DNA from: CAZMSD01 sp964568855
Lineage (GTDB): Bacteria; CAIWAD01
Reading direction: 5' to 3'
Length of the DNA: 64,000 nt
Assembly: GCA_964568855.1 (NCBI GenBank)
Contig: CAZMSD010000001.1
Coordinates: 151,732-215,731, forward strand
Both the position numbers and the translations under genes were made by a program. The notes below the pieces were generated by a model. The model saw nothing but the letters and a program-made list of their open reading frames with translations. It had not been told where the DNA came from and did no database searches. This document shows, piece after piece, positions 45,249 to 54,959 of this stretch. Within the stretch, counting starts at the first letter, position 1; the number at the start of each line of letters is the position of its first letter.

Positions 45249-46760
45249 CTAAACCCCGGCCGACGCGAACTGTTCCAGCAGATCGAAGACCAGGTGCACG
45301 CCCACGCCGGAGGCGCCCGGCAACCTGCCCGGCTTCGCTTCCTGCCAGGCCGTGCCCGCGATGTCCACGTGGGCCCAGGGAGTGTCCTCCCCGACCGCTT
45401 CGTTCAAGAAGGCCCCCGCGGTGATTGTGCCGGCGTTGCGCGATGGATCCAGGTTGCGGATGTCGGCCACCCTGGAGCGCATCTGCTCCTTGAATTCCTC
45501 GGCCAGCGGCAGGGGCCAGCAGGTGTCGCCCGAGCTGCTGCCGGCCTCCACCACGGCTTCGACCATGCCCGGATCGTTGCCCATCACGGCACTCATTTCA
45601 AGACCGAGGCAGATCAGCACAGCGCCGGTGAGCGTGGCGAAATCCACCATGGCGTCGGGCTGGTAGTTTCGTTCGGCGTAACTCAGGGCGTCGCAGAGCA
45701 GCAGACGGCCTTCGGCGTCGGTATTGACGATTTCCACGGTCTTGCCGCAGTGCAGGCGAATGATGTCGCCCGGCTTGTAGGAGGCGCCCCCCGGCATGTT
45801 CTCGGCGGCGGGGACCAGACCCACCAGATCCACCCCGGGCTTCAGCTCGGCGATCACGGAAAAGACGCCCAGGACGGCCGCCGCTCCGCACATGTCGTAC
45901 TTCATCTCGTGCATCTTGAGGTGGGGCTTGATGCTGATGCCCCCTGTGTCGAAGGTGACGCCCTTGCCGATCATGGCCAGGCGCCGGGCGTTCTTGCGGC
46001 CGCACTTGTATTCCAGCACGACCAGCCGGCTGGGTTGCCGCGAACCCTGGCCCACGGCCAGGATTCCCTCCGCCCCGATCCGCTTCAACTGAGGCTCTCC
46101 GAGCACCTTGACCTTGAGGGAAGGACCTCCCTCTGAGGCCAGCTTTCTGGCGACCTCCCCGAGGTAGGCGGGCGTGGCGGTGGAACCGGGTTCGGTGGCC
46201 AGTTCGCGGGCGAAGTTGACGCCCCGGCCGATCAGGTCGCCGCGTTTCAGGGCTTGTGTCACGCCGCGCTCCGGAGCGGCGCCGCAGCGGAAGTTCACTC
46301 TCATCAGCGCCTTGCGCCTGGCCCTGCTCCGATAGCGCTCGAAGCTCCAGGTGCCGGTCCGGGCGATGCGCGCGCTGAGTACCGCCAGGGTCTCGAGTCC
46401 GGGACCCTGCTCACCGGGATCGGGCAGTTCCAGGGTCAGCTCCTTGAAGGATTGCCGGTCCAGCCAGGCGAAGAGGTCGTTCATCAACCGCGTGTAGCGC
46501 TTGAGGGTCAGGTCCTTCCGCTCGCCGAGTCCGAAGACCAGCAGTCGCCTAACTCCTCCCCGGACGCTGCGGGTCGGGTAGAGCAGCAGCCGTTGTCCGC
46601 GCTGGCCCTGAAAATCACCTGTGGCCAGGACCCGCTTGAGCGGAAAACGCCCCTCCAGGGCCCGCAGCTCCGAGGGGAGTTTCTCCCCCTTGAACAGCCC
46701 CGCCACGTAGAGTTCCGTTCCCAGACGCTCCAGCGCGATCTTCTTCGTACCCTGCTGCAT
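45249..46760 (-). CDS. pepA: Leucyl aminopeptidase (M17)
   Basis: A 503-residue cytosolic aminopeptidase with two metal ions. The signature is VEIVNTDAEGRLLLCDALSY (NTDAEGRL). The first metal/Lys segment is MIGKGVTFDTGGISIKPHLK, with MKYDMCGAAAVLGVF after it. The N-terminal macro-like domain is divergent, as usual. It lies between ispH and nadA in a long minus-strand run. Confidence 0.95.
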   Translation of the reverse strand: MQQGTKKIALERLGTELYVAGLFKGEKLPSELRALEGRFPLKRVLATGDFQGQRGQRLLLYPTRSVRGGVRRLLVFGLGERKDLTLKRYTRLMNDLFAWLDRQSFKELTLELPDPGEQGPGLETLAVLSARIARTGTWSFERYRSRARRKALMRVNFRCGAAPERGVTQALKRGDLIGRGVNFARELATEPGSTATPAYLGEVARKLASEGGPSLKVKVLGEPQLKRIGAEGILAVGQGSRQPSRLVVLEYKCGRKNARRLAMIGKGVTFDTGGISIKPHLKMHEMKYDMCGAAAVLGVFSVIAELKPGVDLVGLVPAAENMPGGASYKPGDIIRLHCGKTVEIVNTDAEGRLLLCDALSYAERNYQPDAMVDFATLTGAVLICLGLEMSAVMGNDPGMVEAVVEAGSSSGDTCWPLPLAEEFKEQMRSRVADIRNLDPSRNAGTITAGAFLNEAVGEDTPWAHVDIAGTAWQEAKPGRLPGASGVGVHLVFDLLEQFASAGV

Positions 46761-46775
46761 GACTCTCCTCGCCTG

Positions 46776-47642
46776 TTATGAATCCTGCTCCGCCAGACTG
46801 CCTCCCAGTTCCTTTAGGCGCACGAGAACCTGCCGGATCAGATGGTCCGGGGTGGAAGCGCCGGCGGAGACGCCCACCGCATCGACCCCCTTTAGGTCCC
46901 CGGATCGTATCCCGCCGGCGTCCTCGATCAGGAAGGCCGGAATGTGATACTCCTGAGCGATGTCCCGCAGCCGCTTGGCGTTGGCGCTGTTGGCCGAACC
47001 CACCACGTAGACCAGCTGGCTCTGCCGCGCCAGCTCGTGCACCGCCTCCTGGCGCAGCTCTGTCGCGTTGCAGATCGTGTTGTGCACTTCCAATGCGGGA
47101 TAACGCTCCCGCAGGCAGGACTCCATGCGTTCGAAATCCGCCAGGCCCTGGGTGGTCTGGCTGACCAGCGCCACCTTGCTCCAGTTCCCGGGCAGCCGCC
47201 GCAGGTCCTCGGGATCCTTGACCAGGTGGATGTGCTCGGGAGCGACTCCGCGCACACCGGAGACCTCGTCGTGGCCCGCGTCTCCCAGCAGCACCACCTC
47301 GTAGCCCTGTGACACAAGCTGCGCCGCGGTGCGGTGAATGCGGGTCACTAGCGGGCAGGTCACGTCCAGGACCTCCAGGCCGCGCTCCTCGGCCCGCCGA
47401 ACCACTTCCGGGCTCACCCCGTGGGCGCTGATCACCAGGACGCCGTCGCGGGCGGAGTCCACGCTGGGCACGCTGTGCACCCCCTGGCGCTCGAAGCTCT
47501 CGATCACGTGTTTGTTGTGCACGATCTCGTTCAGGATGTCGATGGAACGCCGGGGCTGGTCTTCCCGAGCCTGCTGGACCATGTCGATGGCCCGCTCCAC
47601 ACCGAAGCAGAAACCCGCCTCCCTGGCCAGCAGGATCTTCAT
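46776..47642 (-). CDS. ispH: 4-hydroxy-3-methylbut-2-enyl diphosphate reductase
   Basis: A 288-residue [4Fe-4S] enzyme and the last step of the MEP isoprenoid pathway (to IPP and DMAPP). The three cluster cysteines are in LLAREAGFCFGVERAIDMVQ, VLDVTCPLVTRIH and VHNTICNATELRQEAV. The C-terminal SAGASTPDHLIRQVL is typical. ATG 47642 overlaps the dxs stop (ATGA), so first and last MEP steps are coupled. An upstream frame to 48137 is a shadow of dxs. A word copy at 46944 is read as Tyr-His. Confidence 0.96.
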   Translation of the reverse strand: MKILLAREAGFCFGVERAIDMVQQAREDQPRRSIDILNEIVHNKHVIESFERQGVHSVPSVDSARDGVLVISAHGVSPEVVRRAEERGLEVLDVTCPLVTRIHRTAAQLVSQGYEVVLLGDAGHDEVSGVRGVAPEHIHLVKDPEDLRRLPGNWSKVALVSQTTQGLADFERMESCLRERYPALEVHNTICNATELRQEAVHELARQSQLVYVVGSANSANAKRLRDIAQEYHIPAFLIEDAGGIRSGDLKGVDAVGVSAGASTPDHLIRQVLVRLKELGGSLAEQDS

Positions 47643-49528
47643 CGGTCCAGCTCCCCGCGGACACGGTCCGCGATGCGGGGGCCGGTGAGTCCCACCTGGT
47701 CCAGCAGGACCCTGCGCTCGCCGTGCTCCACTGCGTCGTCCGGCAGCGTCAGCGAGAGGAAGCGGCCGGCGAAGCCCAGTTCGTCCAGGCGCATTCGGAC
47801 CATGGCGCCGAAGCCGTTGACCCCCGTGCCCTCCTCGATGCAGACCAGCAGCGGATGGCTGGCGCAGAGCCGCTCCAGGAGGAAGCCGTCCAGGGGCTTG
47901 ACGAAGCGGGCGTTGACCACGCTCAGGGAGATTTTCCGCTCGGCGAGCAGTTCCGCCGCCTGCAGGGCCTCTTCCACCATCGCGCCCACCGCCAGCAGGG
48001 CCGCATCCCGGCCTTCGCGCAGCAGTTCCCAGCTGCCGACGGCGAGTTCGCGTGCCGGCGCGGCGGGATCCCAGGCGAAGCTGTTGTCTTTGGGATAGCG
48101 GATGGCGAAGGGCCCCTGGTCCTGTGCCAGCGCGCAATGAAGCAGGTCGCGCAATTCGTTGCCGTTCCGCGGAGCGGCCAGAACCATACCGGGCACGCTG
48201 CTCAGGTAGGCCAGGTCCAGGCTGCCGTGGTGGGTGGGTCCGTCGGCGCCTACGAGCCCGGCCCGGTCCAGCAGGAAAACCACCGGCAGACGCTGCAGGG
48301 CCACGTCGTGGACCAGGTGGTCGTAAGCACGCTGCAGGAAGGTGGAATAGATGCAGGCCACGGGTCGCAGTCCGCCCGCGGCCAGGCCGGCGGCGAAGGT
48401 CACGGCATGGCCCTCGGCGATGCCCACGTCGAAAAAGTGATCCGGGTGACGGTCGGCGAATTCCTTCAGTCCCGTGCCCTCGGACATGGCGGCGGTGATG
48501 GCCACCACCCGCTTGTCGCGCTGCAGGGCGTCCTCGAGCAGCCCCGACACCAGGTCGTTGTAGGAGGGCGCACTCGAGCGGCCCTCGGGCTGGAGTTCCG
48601 CCAGGTCGCTGGGCACCACCTTGCTGCCCACGCCGTGATAACTCACGGGATCCCGTTCCGCTTCGCTCAGCCCCTTGCCCTTGACCGTCAGCACGTGCAG
48701 TACCTTGGGGCCGCGCAGATCGCGCAGGCGCTCCAGCAGGCGGATCAGGCCGGTGAGATCGTGCCCGTCCACCGGGCCGAAATATCGGAAGCCCAGTTCG
48801 TCGAAGAACATTCCTGGCACCACCATTGTTCGCATGCTCTCCTCGACCCGGTGGGCCATGTCGCGCGCCATGCGGCGGCTGGCCGCCGGCAGCTTGCCCA
48901 GGGCGTCCCAGACCTGGTCGCGCAGGCGGTTCAGCAGCGGGCTGGTGGTCACCTCGGTGAAATAGCGCGAGAGAGCGCCCACGTTGGGGCTGATGGACAT
49001 GTTGTTGTCGTTGAGGATCACCAGCAGGTCGCGCTGGCTGTTGCCGGCGTTGTTCAGCCCTTCGAAGGCCAGGCCGCCGGACATGGCGCCGTCGCCGATC
49101 ACGGCCACCACATGGCGCTCGGAGCCGCTGCGCCGGGAGGCCTCCGCGAAACCCAGGGCCGCCGAAATGGAGGTGGAGGCGTGGCCGGCCCCAAAATGGT
49201 CGTGTTCGGATTCGCTGCGCTTCAGGAAACCGCTCAAACCGCCGTGCTGGCGGATCGTGGGGAATCTCTCCCGGCGGCCGGTGAGGATCTTGTGGATGTA
49301 GCCCTGGTGTCCCACGTCCCAGCAGAAGACGTCCCGCGGGCTGTCGAAGACGCGGTGCAGCGCCACCGTAAGCTCCACCACGCCCAGTGAGGCGCCCAGG
49401 TGCCCGCCCACGGCGGTGATCACCTCGACCACGTACTCCCGCAGCTCACGGCAGACCCCCTCGAGCTCCTCCTCGGGGATCGCCTTCAGATCCGCAGGGC
49501 CGCCGATTCCTTCGATGATCCGGGACAT
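47639..49528 (-). CDS. dxs: 1-deoxy-D-xylulose-5-phosphate synthase
   Basis: A 629-residue thiamine-diphosphate enzyme, the first MEP step. Motifs are DVGHQGYIHKILTGRRE, FGAGHASTSISAALGFAEA, VIGDGAMSGGLAFEGLNNAG (ThDP-binding GDG...N), then DVGIAEGHAVTFAAGLAAGG (catalytic Glu) and HHGSLDLAYLSSVPGMVLAA. Full length. Eleven bases after the DHH gene and overlapping ispH. Confidence 0.97.
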   Translation of the reverse strand: MSRIIEGIGGPADLKAIPEEELEGVCRELREYVVEVITAVGGHLGASLGVVELTVALHRVFDSPRDVFCWDVGHQGYIHKILTGRRERFPTIRQHGGLSGFLKRSESEHDHFGAGHASTSISAALGFAEASRRSGSERHVVAVIGDGAMSGGLAFEGLNNAGNSQRDLLVILNDNNMSISPNVGALSRYFTEVTTSPLLNRLRDQVWDALGKLPAASRRMARDMAHRVEESMRTMVVPGMFFDELGFRYFGPVDGHDLTGLIRLLERLRDLRGPKVLHVLTVKGKGLSEAERDPVSYHGVGSKVVPSDLAELQPEGRSSAPSYNDLVSGLLEDALQRDKRVVAITAAMSEGTGLKEFADRHPDHFFDVGIAEGHAVTFAAGLAAGGLRPVACIYSTFLQRAYDHLVHDVALQRLPVVFLLDRAGLVGADGPTHHGSLDLAYLSSVPGMVLAAPRNGNELRDLLHCALAQDQGPFAIRYPKDNSFAWDPAAPARELAVGSWELLREGRDAALLAVGAMVEEALQAAELLAERKISLSVVNARFVKPLDGFLLERLCASHPLLVCIEEGTGVNGFGAMVRMRLDELGFAGRFLSLTLPDDAVEHGERRVLLDQVGLTGPRIADRVRGELDR

Positions 49529-49539
49529 GCCTTCTCCGA

Positions 49540-50619
49540 TCAGGCGCCTGGGCTGCCGGCCTCGCTTCGACCCAGGTCGCGGATCTGTCGCTTAGCCGCC
49601 GCCAGGACCTGCGGCTCCAGTTCTTCGAGGGCGCGCTCCACTGTGGCGCCCGCTGCGAATCGATGCCCCCCGCCGCCGAAACCGGCGGCCAGCTCGCAGA
49701 CATTGAAAGGTTCCTTGCAGCGGAAGTTGATCTTGGTCCTGCTGTCCTCGAGGTCGGTCAGGATGATGGTCATCCGGCAACCGGCGATGTTCAGGCCCAG
49801 GTTGGGAAAACCCTCGCTGTGCTCCTGGGCGGTGCCCGTTTCGTGATACATTTCGCGGGTCAGCCTGAAGCTGAGCAGCCGGCCTTCCCGGTGGCTGCGC
49901 ATCGAGGACAGGAAGCGCGCCATCAGCTCGTAGCGCGCGCGCGGATACTGCTGGTTCACCAGCTCGTTCACCCGGCAGGGATCCGCGCCGCGGCGGACCA
50001 GTTCGGCGGCCGCCTCGAGGGTCCGATCCGTGGTGCTGGCGTAGACGAATCCGCCCGAATCCGTGAAGATGGACGTGTAGAGGGCCAGGGCTGCTGCGGG
50101 ATCGATGGCGATCTCCGACCGCGTGAAGAAATTATAGAGCACTTCCCCGGTGGAACTGATCTGCGGATAGGCGTAGCAGAGATCGGCTTCCATTTCGTTG
50201 GACAGGTGATGGTCCACCACCAGCAGGGGACAGGCGGAAGACCTGAGCACCGCGGCCACCTCACCCACCCGGTGGATCGAGGAGACGTCGAGGATCACGC
50301 CCCGGTCGAAGCTCTCGGGCAGCTCTCCCGCGGCCGCGGATGGATCGTCCAGCACCGGGCAGTCCAGGCCTTCGAAGAGGAAGCGGAAGACCGAGGGGAT
50401 GCGGGAGGGATTGAGGATCCAGACTTCCTTGCCCCAGGCGCGGAGCACCCGCGCCAGTGCGGCCTCCGAACCCAGTCCGTCGCCGTCGGCGTTCACGTGC
50501 GTGGTCAGCAGGAATCGACGCCCCGTCTCGAGGAACTCGCGCAGGGGGCTCCAGTCCGTGTTCCAGGGAGTTCCAGCGGCTTGAACCGTTTCTTGCGAAT
50601 GATCTGATTGCGGGTGCAT
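49540..50619 (-). CDS. DHH/DHHA1 phosphoesterase, NrnA-like
   Basis: 359 residues. The DHH domain has LLTTHVNADGDGLGSEAALA, VILDVSSIHRVGEV and LLVVDHHLSNEMEAD. The DHHA1 domain ends CELAAGFGGGGHRFAAGATV (GGGGH). NrnA-type enzymes degrade oligoribonucleotides and convert pAp to AMP; this assignment rests on family layout. I choose the ATG at 50619 (MHPQSDHSQETVQ), preceded by GAGG, over one at 50679. A word copy at 49843 lies inside. Confidence 0.88.
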   Translation of the reverse strand: MHPQSDHSQETVQAAGTPWNTDWSPLREFLETGRRFLLTTHVNADGDGLGSEAALARVLRAWGKEVWILNPSRIPSVFRFLFEGLDCPVLDDPSAAAGELPESFDRGVILDVSSIHRVGEVAAVLRSSACPLLVVDHHLSNEMEADLCYAYPQISSTGEVLYNFFTRSEIAIDPAAALALYTSIFTDSGGFVYASTTDRTLEAAAELVRRGADPCRVNELVNQQYPRARYELMARFLSSMRSHREGRLLSFRLTREMYHETGTAQEHSEGFPNLGLNIAGCRMTIILTDLEDSRTKINFRCKEPFNVCELAAGFGGGGHRFAAGATVERALEELEPQVLAAAKRQIRDLGRSEAGSPGA

Positions 50620-50729
50620 GGCGCCTCTGTCCTGCTGAATCGAGCTTGAAAGTTTAGTAAAGGTCCGTTTCGGCGACAAGGAGCGGCTTCGGGAGGAGCG
50701 GGAGGTTCGCTGCCTGAGTTGAGGAAGCT

Positions 50730-51563
50730 TCAGGCCTTTCTGAATGCGTCGCGCATGTCCTCGATACCCCAGCTCCGCTGGGACATCCGGCTGAAGGCCT
50801 GGCTGAACCTCGCCGGATCTTCGGGGTCGAGCAGCTGCATGGTGCGCGTGCTCTCCAGCACCGCGCTGCGGTTGGCCCGGTCGCTGTGGCTGAGCTTGAG
50901 CCAGCGCAGGTACTTGAGGATTTCCGAATCCACGGGCAGCAGCAGGGACCTGGCCGGGAGCTGGCTCCAGAGTCCCAGGTCCAGGTCGTCGTCGGGCCGC
51001 TGGACCAGGCGCATGAACAGGTGCAGGCGCATCACGGCGGAGCCCTTGGCCGGACGGGGTACCAGGTGGGAAACCCGGGTGCGCTTCTTCTCCTCGTCGG
51101 AGACGGTGTGCAGGATGGTGTGGGAGAAGCGGTCCAGGACGTCCAGGTAGCGACGCTGGGCTTCCGGACCGCGACTGTAAACGAAGAGCTCCTCCAGGCT
51201 GCGGTGCCGGCGCAGGATCGATCTCAGAGCGTGGAGGAACAGGTAGATGCCTTCCTCGGAAATGAACAGGTAGCTCAGGCCCTCCACCAGTCCGTTGAGC
51301 ACGGTGCGGTTGGCCTTGATCAGCATGCGCCCCGGCTGGCGTCCCATGCGGTTGAGCAGGACCTCGAGGAATTCGAGGATCTGGTTCTGCGAACCGAAGG
51401 TGAACATGGACGCGATGAAGGCCACCAGTTCCCGGTCCCGCGGATGCTTGTACCTGCGGGCCAGGATGCCGGGATCGCAGGCCGGGGGCTGCTGCCGGTA
51501 ATCCTCCGCCAGTCCGTTCAGAAAACGGGCCAGCCGCTCGGCGCGCGCGGGTTTGAGGTTCAT
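50730..51563 (-). CDS. TIGR02757/DUF2400 family protein
   Basis: A 277-residue helical protein. It begins MNLKPARAERLARFLNGLAE, with DPGILARRYKHPRDRELVAF and IASMFTFGSQNQILEFLEVL, matching the TIGR02757 (DUF2400) family of unknown function found mainly in Bacteroidetes relatives and spirochaetes. The middle HLFMRLVQRPDDDLDLGLW and LLLPVDSEILKYLRWL support this. Start 51563 is preferred over 51596, with GGCGGGA before it. It heads the run into the DHH gene and dxs. Confidence 0.82.
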   Translation of the reverse strand: MNLKPARAERLARFLNGLAEDYRQQPPACDPGILARRYKHPRDRELVAFIASMFTFGSQNQILEFLEVLLNRMGRQPGRMLIKANRTVLNGLVEGLSYLFISEEGIYLFLHALRSILRRHRSLEELFVYSRGPEAQRRYLDVLDRFSHTILHTVSDEEKKRTRVSHLVPRPAKGSAVMRLHLFMRLVQRPDDDLDLGLWSQLPARSLLLPVDSEILKYLRWLKLSHSDRANRSAVLESTRTMQLLDPEDPARFSQAFSRMSQRSWGIEDMRDAFRKA

Positions 51564-51667
51564 TGTCCCGCCAGTTTCTAAGACACCGACGAACAAGCTA
51601 CAAAACGGGCTCCGTCTCCACGGGGAGACTCAGCCCGCTTCCCGCTGAAAGGGTGGACCTGAACGTT

Positions 51668-52459
51668 TCAGAATTGATAAGCCAGGCCGTTGACTATTTC
51701 CAGGTCCCCGCGCGCAAGGCCCGCGGCGGGTTCGCTGTCGTTACGGTAGTCCAGTGTGATACTCAACCGCAGGTGTTCGCCCAGGGCCAGCTCGAGGCTG
51801 CTTTCATTGAGCACGCGGTAGTCGGCGAAGTGCGTGACATCCACCTGGAAATAGGTCACGCTGCTCAGCAGCGTGTTCCTCAAGCGCCAGCGCAGGTTGA
51901 GATAACTGGTGGATCGGAGCAGATCGCTTCGTCCCCTTTCGCCGGACCCGGGCGCGTCAAGCACTTCCCGCTCCCACATCAGGCCGCCGCCGATCCAGGC
52001 CTCCAGGCGCGGCCCGTCCGGTTCCGCCCGATCCGTATCACGCGCTCCGGAGAACGGCGCCCAGCGCAGTCCCAGGCCGGCCAGGCGACGTTCCTTCAGG
52101 TTGTGCTGCTCGCTGAATTCCTCCTGCAGGAAGAGCTCGGTTCCCAGCGGACGCCTTCTCCCGAGCATCGCGCGCAGGTGGCTGAAGCCCTTGTGGCTGA
52201 CCTCGCTGTCACCACTGCGTTCCCTTTGGAGGCTGCCGGAAAGAAAGACCAGGCTCCCGCCCCGCAGCCAATCCAGGCGTGTGCCGAGGCGGTAGCGCGA
52301 GAACTCCGCGTTGCCCGCGGCGAAGGCCAGGCCTGCCTCCAGGCGCCCCCCAAAGCCTTCCCGAAGGTCGTCCCGACGCAGGCGTTCCGTGTTGACCTGG
52401 CAGACCGCGCCGAGGGCAAAGGCCGGCAGCAGGATGAGCGAGATGATTCTTCGATTCAT
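51668..52459 (-). CDS. DUF481 outer-membrane protein (YdiY-like)
   Basis: 263 residues starting MNRRIISLILLPAFALGAVC, a signal sequence. The rest is amphipathic beta strands with RLEAGLAFAAGNAEFSRYRL near the N-terminus and an aromatic C-terminus (GLAYQF). This fits the DUF481 salt-induced outer-membrane protein family, a small beta barrel of unknown role. No clear Shine-Dalgarno precedes ATG 52459, and the frame reaches 52705 upstream, so the start is only moderately sure. Two word copies lie inside (51756, 52035). Confidence 0.72.
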   Translation of the reverse strand: MNRRIISLILLPAFALGAVCQVNTERLRRDDLREGFGGRLEAGLAFAAGNAEFSRYRLGTRLDWLRGGSLVFLSGSLQRERSGDSEVSHKGFSHLRAMLGRRRPLGTELFLQEEFSEQHNLKERRLAGLGLRWAPFSGARDTDRAEPDGPRLEAWIGGGLMWEREVLDAPGSGERGRSDLLRSTSYLNLRWRLRNTLLSSVTYFQVDVTHFADYRVLNESSLELALGEHLRLSITLDYRNDSEPAAGLARGDLEIVNGLAYQF

Positions 52460-52554
52460 GAGTGACGCGGGCGCAACCGAGTATCCGGACTTGTCACACG
52501 CGGATCGAATCGACGGATCCGCCTGCGAGTTACGTGTCTTAACCGAGCGGTCAC

Positions 52555-52920
52555 CTAGCCGATGGAGAGCAGCTCCACGTCGAAGATCAGCGTGGCGTCC
52601 GGACCGATGATACCACCGGCGCCGCGGGAACCGTAGGCCAGATCTGGTGGAATGAAAAAACGGGTCTTCCCGCCCACCTTCATCAACTGCAGGCCCTCGG
52701 TCCATCCCTTGATCACGCCGTCCAGCGGGAAGGAAGCAGGCTGATTCCTGGAGTAGGAGCTGTCGAATTCGGTACCGTCCACCAGGGTACCGCGGTAGTG
52801 CACGGTCACCGTGTCCCGGGCCTTGGGGCTGTCACCCGCGCCTTCTTCCAGAATCGTGTACTGCAGGCCGCTGGCGGTTTCCGTCACGCCTTCCTGCTTG
52901 CGGTTCTGTTCTAGGAACAC
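52555..52920 (-). CDS. FKBP-type peptidyl-prolyl cis-trans isomerase
   Basis: About 121 residues. The single FKBP domain has DTVTVHYRGTLVDGTEFDSS, FPLDGVIKGWTEGLQLMKVG and RFFIPPDLAYGSRGAGGIIG, then PDATLIFDVELLSIG. Active-site aromatic positions are present. There is no signal peptide, so it is cytoplasmic. I prefer the GTG at 52920, because GGAGGAAGGA directly precedes it; an ATG at 52938 would place that Shine-Dalgarno inside the gene. Confidence 0.92.
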   Translation of the reverse strand: MFLEQNRKQEGVTETASGLQYTILEEGAGDSPKARDTVTVHYRGTLVDGTEFDSSYSRNQPASFPLDGVIKGWTEGLQLMKVGGKTRFFIPPDLAYGSRGAGGIIGPDATLIFDVELLSIG

Positions 52921-53125
52921 TGTTCCTTCCTCCTTCATTTACTTCGCCACTACATCTTTGAATTTCCTCTTGGGCTGCTGGCGGAACAAGTCGCCGCCTC
53001 CAGGGTAGTCAGGCCCGCTTCTTCTTGTATCACGCATCCCAGCGCTTAGAAACAGGCCTGAAGATCAGACTCCGCCCCCTCGCGCTTCCGCATCTGCCCT
53101 TGCTCCAGTCCCAGTAAAAAGGTAG

Positions 53126-53150
53126 AAAAAGCCCGGCAGCTTGTCGCTGC
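53126..53150 (-). terminator. Terminator downstream of the frameshifted lipoprotein gene
   Basis: On the minus strand GCAGC-GACAA-GCTGC, then CGGGC and TTTTT (53130-53126), with a second T-run further on. It is 46 bases after the stop at 53196. Confidence 0.55.
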
Positions 53151-53195
53151 GGACTCGGTGGAAAAGAGTGTTCGTGATACAATTAGACAGGCGGT

Positions 53196-53938
53196 CTATT
53201 CCGCGATCTCGATCGAAAACTCCATGATCCTTTCGTCGATCCCGTCACTGACAGTGACGGATCCGTCGCAGATGTCCGGTTCATCGGGCGCTCGCCAAGT
53301 GCACCAATCCTGGGTTTCACCCTCAATAATGCTGCCCAAGTGAAGAAACCAGTGGTACCCGAGTACCTGTCCATTTGCATCACCCGCTTCCACATTGAAG
53401 ACAAGTGTATCACCAGTTGTGCAGCTTCCGCTGCCGAAATCCGTCCATCTAATCCAAGGCAGTGCATTGAGGACCGTCACGTTTACGATTGCAGAAGAGT
53501 TAATCCAGTCATTACTCACCTGAATAGTACAACTGCAGGATCTGGGGTGACTGAAAGAATCTGCGGGGCCTCGGGTGTCTCCACCTGGAGCACCAGGCTG
53601 TCTCTCACCGTGTGCTCCAGGTCCGTGACTTCGATCCAAGCCATCACGGAGCCCGTTGTAGATGGCGCCGTCCAGGTGGTGCTGGCCTGCCGGTGATACG
53701 GTCCCAATTCGCCGTCCTCCACGGACCAGACGTAATACAAGGGATCGCTGTCCGGGTCCTCGGCGATACAACGAAGACTTACTTCTTCCTCGAGGTGGAT
53801 TTCATCGGGCTCGGTGCAGAGCCCCTGGATGACCGGCGCACCGGACTCGGCGTCCAGCGAGCCGGGCTCGCCGCCGATGTTGCAGGATTCCAGCAGGATC
53901 AGCAGGATGAAAAATGGAATAACTCCCCGAAGCCGCAT
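53196..53938 (-). pseudogene. Frameshifted lipoprotein with Ig/PKD-like domains
   Basis: Two overlapping frames together make one protein. The upstream frame (start near 53938, MRLRGVIPFFILLILLESC, a lipoprotein-like signal) runs through RCIAEDPDSDPLYYVWSVED and ILSVTPDPAVV, then stops at 53516. The downstream frame supplies IQVSNDWINSSAIVNVTVLN to EFSIEIAE, ending at 53196. The switch is near 53525-53535, and one missing base there (CT-ATT) would restore a single frame. The pieces resemble PKD/Ig-like repeats (pleated strands with DGxxDxxIxxF ends). It may be a real lesion or an assembly error. Three word copies or variants lie inside (53407, 53693, variant GTAATAC 53732). Confidence 0.65.
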
Positions 53939-54154
53939 GTGAGAACTCGTATACATTCTGTTCAGAGTGTGCAAAAACAACTGCTTTGAAGCTAGCGGTA
54001 TTGGTTAATATCCGACAGTTTCTTTGACTTTGTGCATCTGTATACCCGCGTAGTTCTCAAAAAACATTGTGATATCTGAATAGGCCTGGAATTTGCACAA
54101 TACACTACGTGTCCTGAAGCTGAACGAATCACACAGCAATAGACGGAGGAACCC

Positions 54155-54934
54155 ATGAAGAAAGGGCTACTACTCCTTTTCGTTGGTGTACTAACTGCTC
54201 CTGTGACGGCAACGGATATCGAAGTCGACCTCGGTTCGGGAATCACCTGTTACAACGGAATCGAGGCTGGTGACAGCGAAATCACTTTCTATTTCACACT
54301 GACTGAAGAATGCTGCACTTGGGAGTTCAATTCATGCCCCTCTGATGAAACCATAACTTGGTTCACAGACTTGGATATTCCAGGGGAATGGGACTACGCG
54401 TTTTCCGGTGAGGAATGGTACACAACCTGCCCGGGAGAATGCAATGAACTTGGATTTGGTCCAAATGTATTGAATGCAGAACACTGCTCCGCCCGTCCAA
54501 TTCTGCGGGATAATTGCCCTGAGTGCCTACCCGCCGGGGATTATGCATTAACGATGTATATCTACGGAGGATGGGATCCCAGTACATGTGAGGAGTATCC
54601 GTATGGAGCTCCTGTGTATTGGGAGGTCTGCTTCGATCTCTGCCAGTCGGCCGGGGCCGAGGAACTGCCGGCGGCCTTCGCCCTGGCACAGAACCATACC
54701 AATCCCTTCAACCCGGTCACGACCATCGACTTCAGCCTGCCCGAGACGGACCAAGCCTGCCTGGCGGTCCACAACCTGGCCGGCGAGCGAGTGGCCGTCC
54801 TGGTTGAGGGCCTGGTGGAGCGCGGCGAGCACAGCGTCGGCTTCGACGCCTCGAACCTGAGCAGCGGTGTGTACTTCTACACGCTGAGCAGCGGAAGCCT
54901 GGTGGATACGAAGAAAATGATTCTGGCCAAGTAA
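54155..54934 (+). CDS. Secreted Cys-rich protein with C-terminal sorting module
   Basis: 259 residues with a signal peptide (MKKGLLLLFVGVLTAPVTA). The passenger (about 20-168) is Cys-rich and acidic, with about 15 cysteines (EECCTWEF, TTCPGEC, DNCPECLPAG), probably disulphide-bonded; I do not recognise it. The last 90 residues are a standard FlgD/type IX-like module: ALAQNHTNPFNPVTTIDFSL, LAVHNLAGERVAVLVEG, LSSGVYFYTLSSG and a KKMILAK end. The passenger DNA is clearly more AT-rich than the sorting-module DNA. It is followed by a strong terminator, so it is a single-gene unit; GGAGGA precedes the start. Confidence 0.82.
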   Translation: MKKGLLLLFVGVLTAPVTATDIEVDLGSGITCYNGIEAGDSEITFYFTLTEECCTWEFNSCPSDETITWFTDLDIPGEWDYAFSGEEWYTTCPGECNELGFGPNVLNAEHCSARPILRDNCPECLPAGDYALTMYIYGGWDPSTCEEYPYGAPVYWEVCFDLCQSAGAEELPAAFALAQNHTNPFNPVTTIDFSLPETDQACLAVHNLAGERVAVLVEGLVERGEHSVGFDASNLSSGVYFYTLSSGSLVDTKKMILAK

Positions 54935-54959
54935 CGACCGACTCAGTCTCACGAATACC

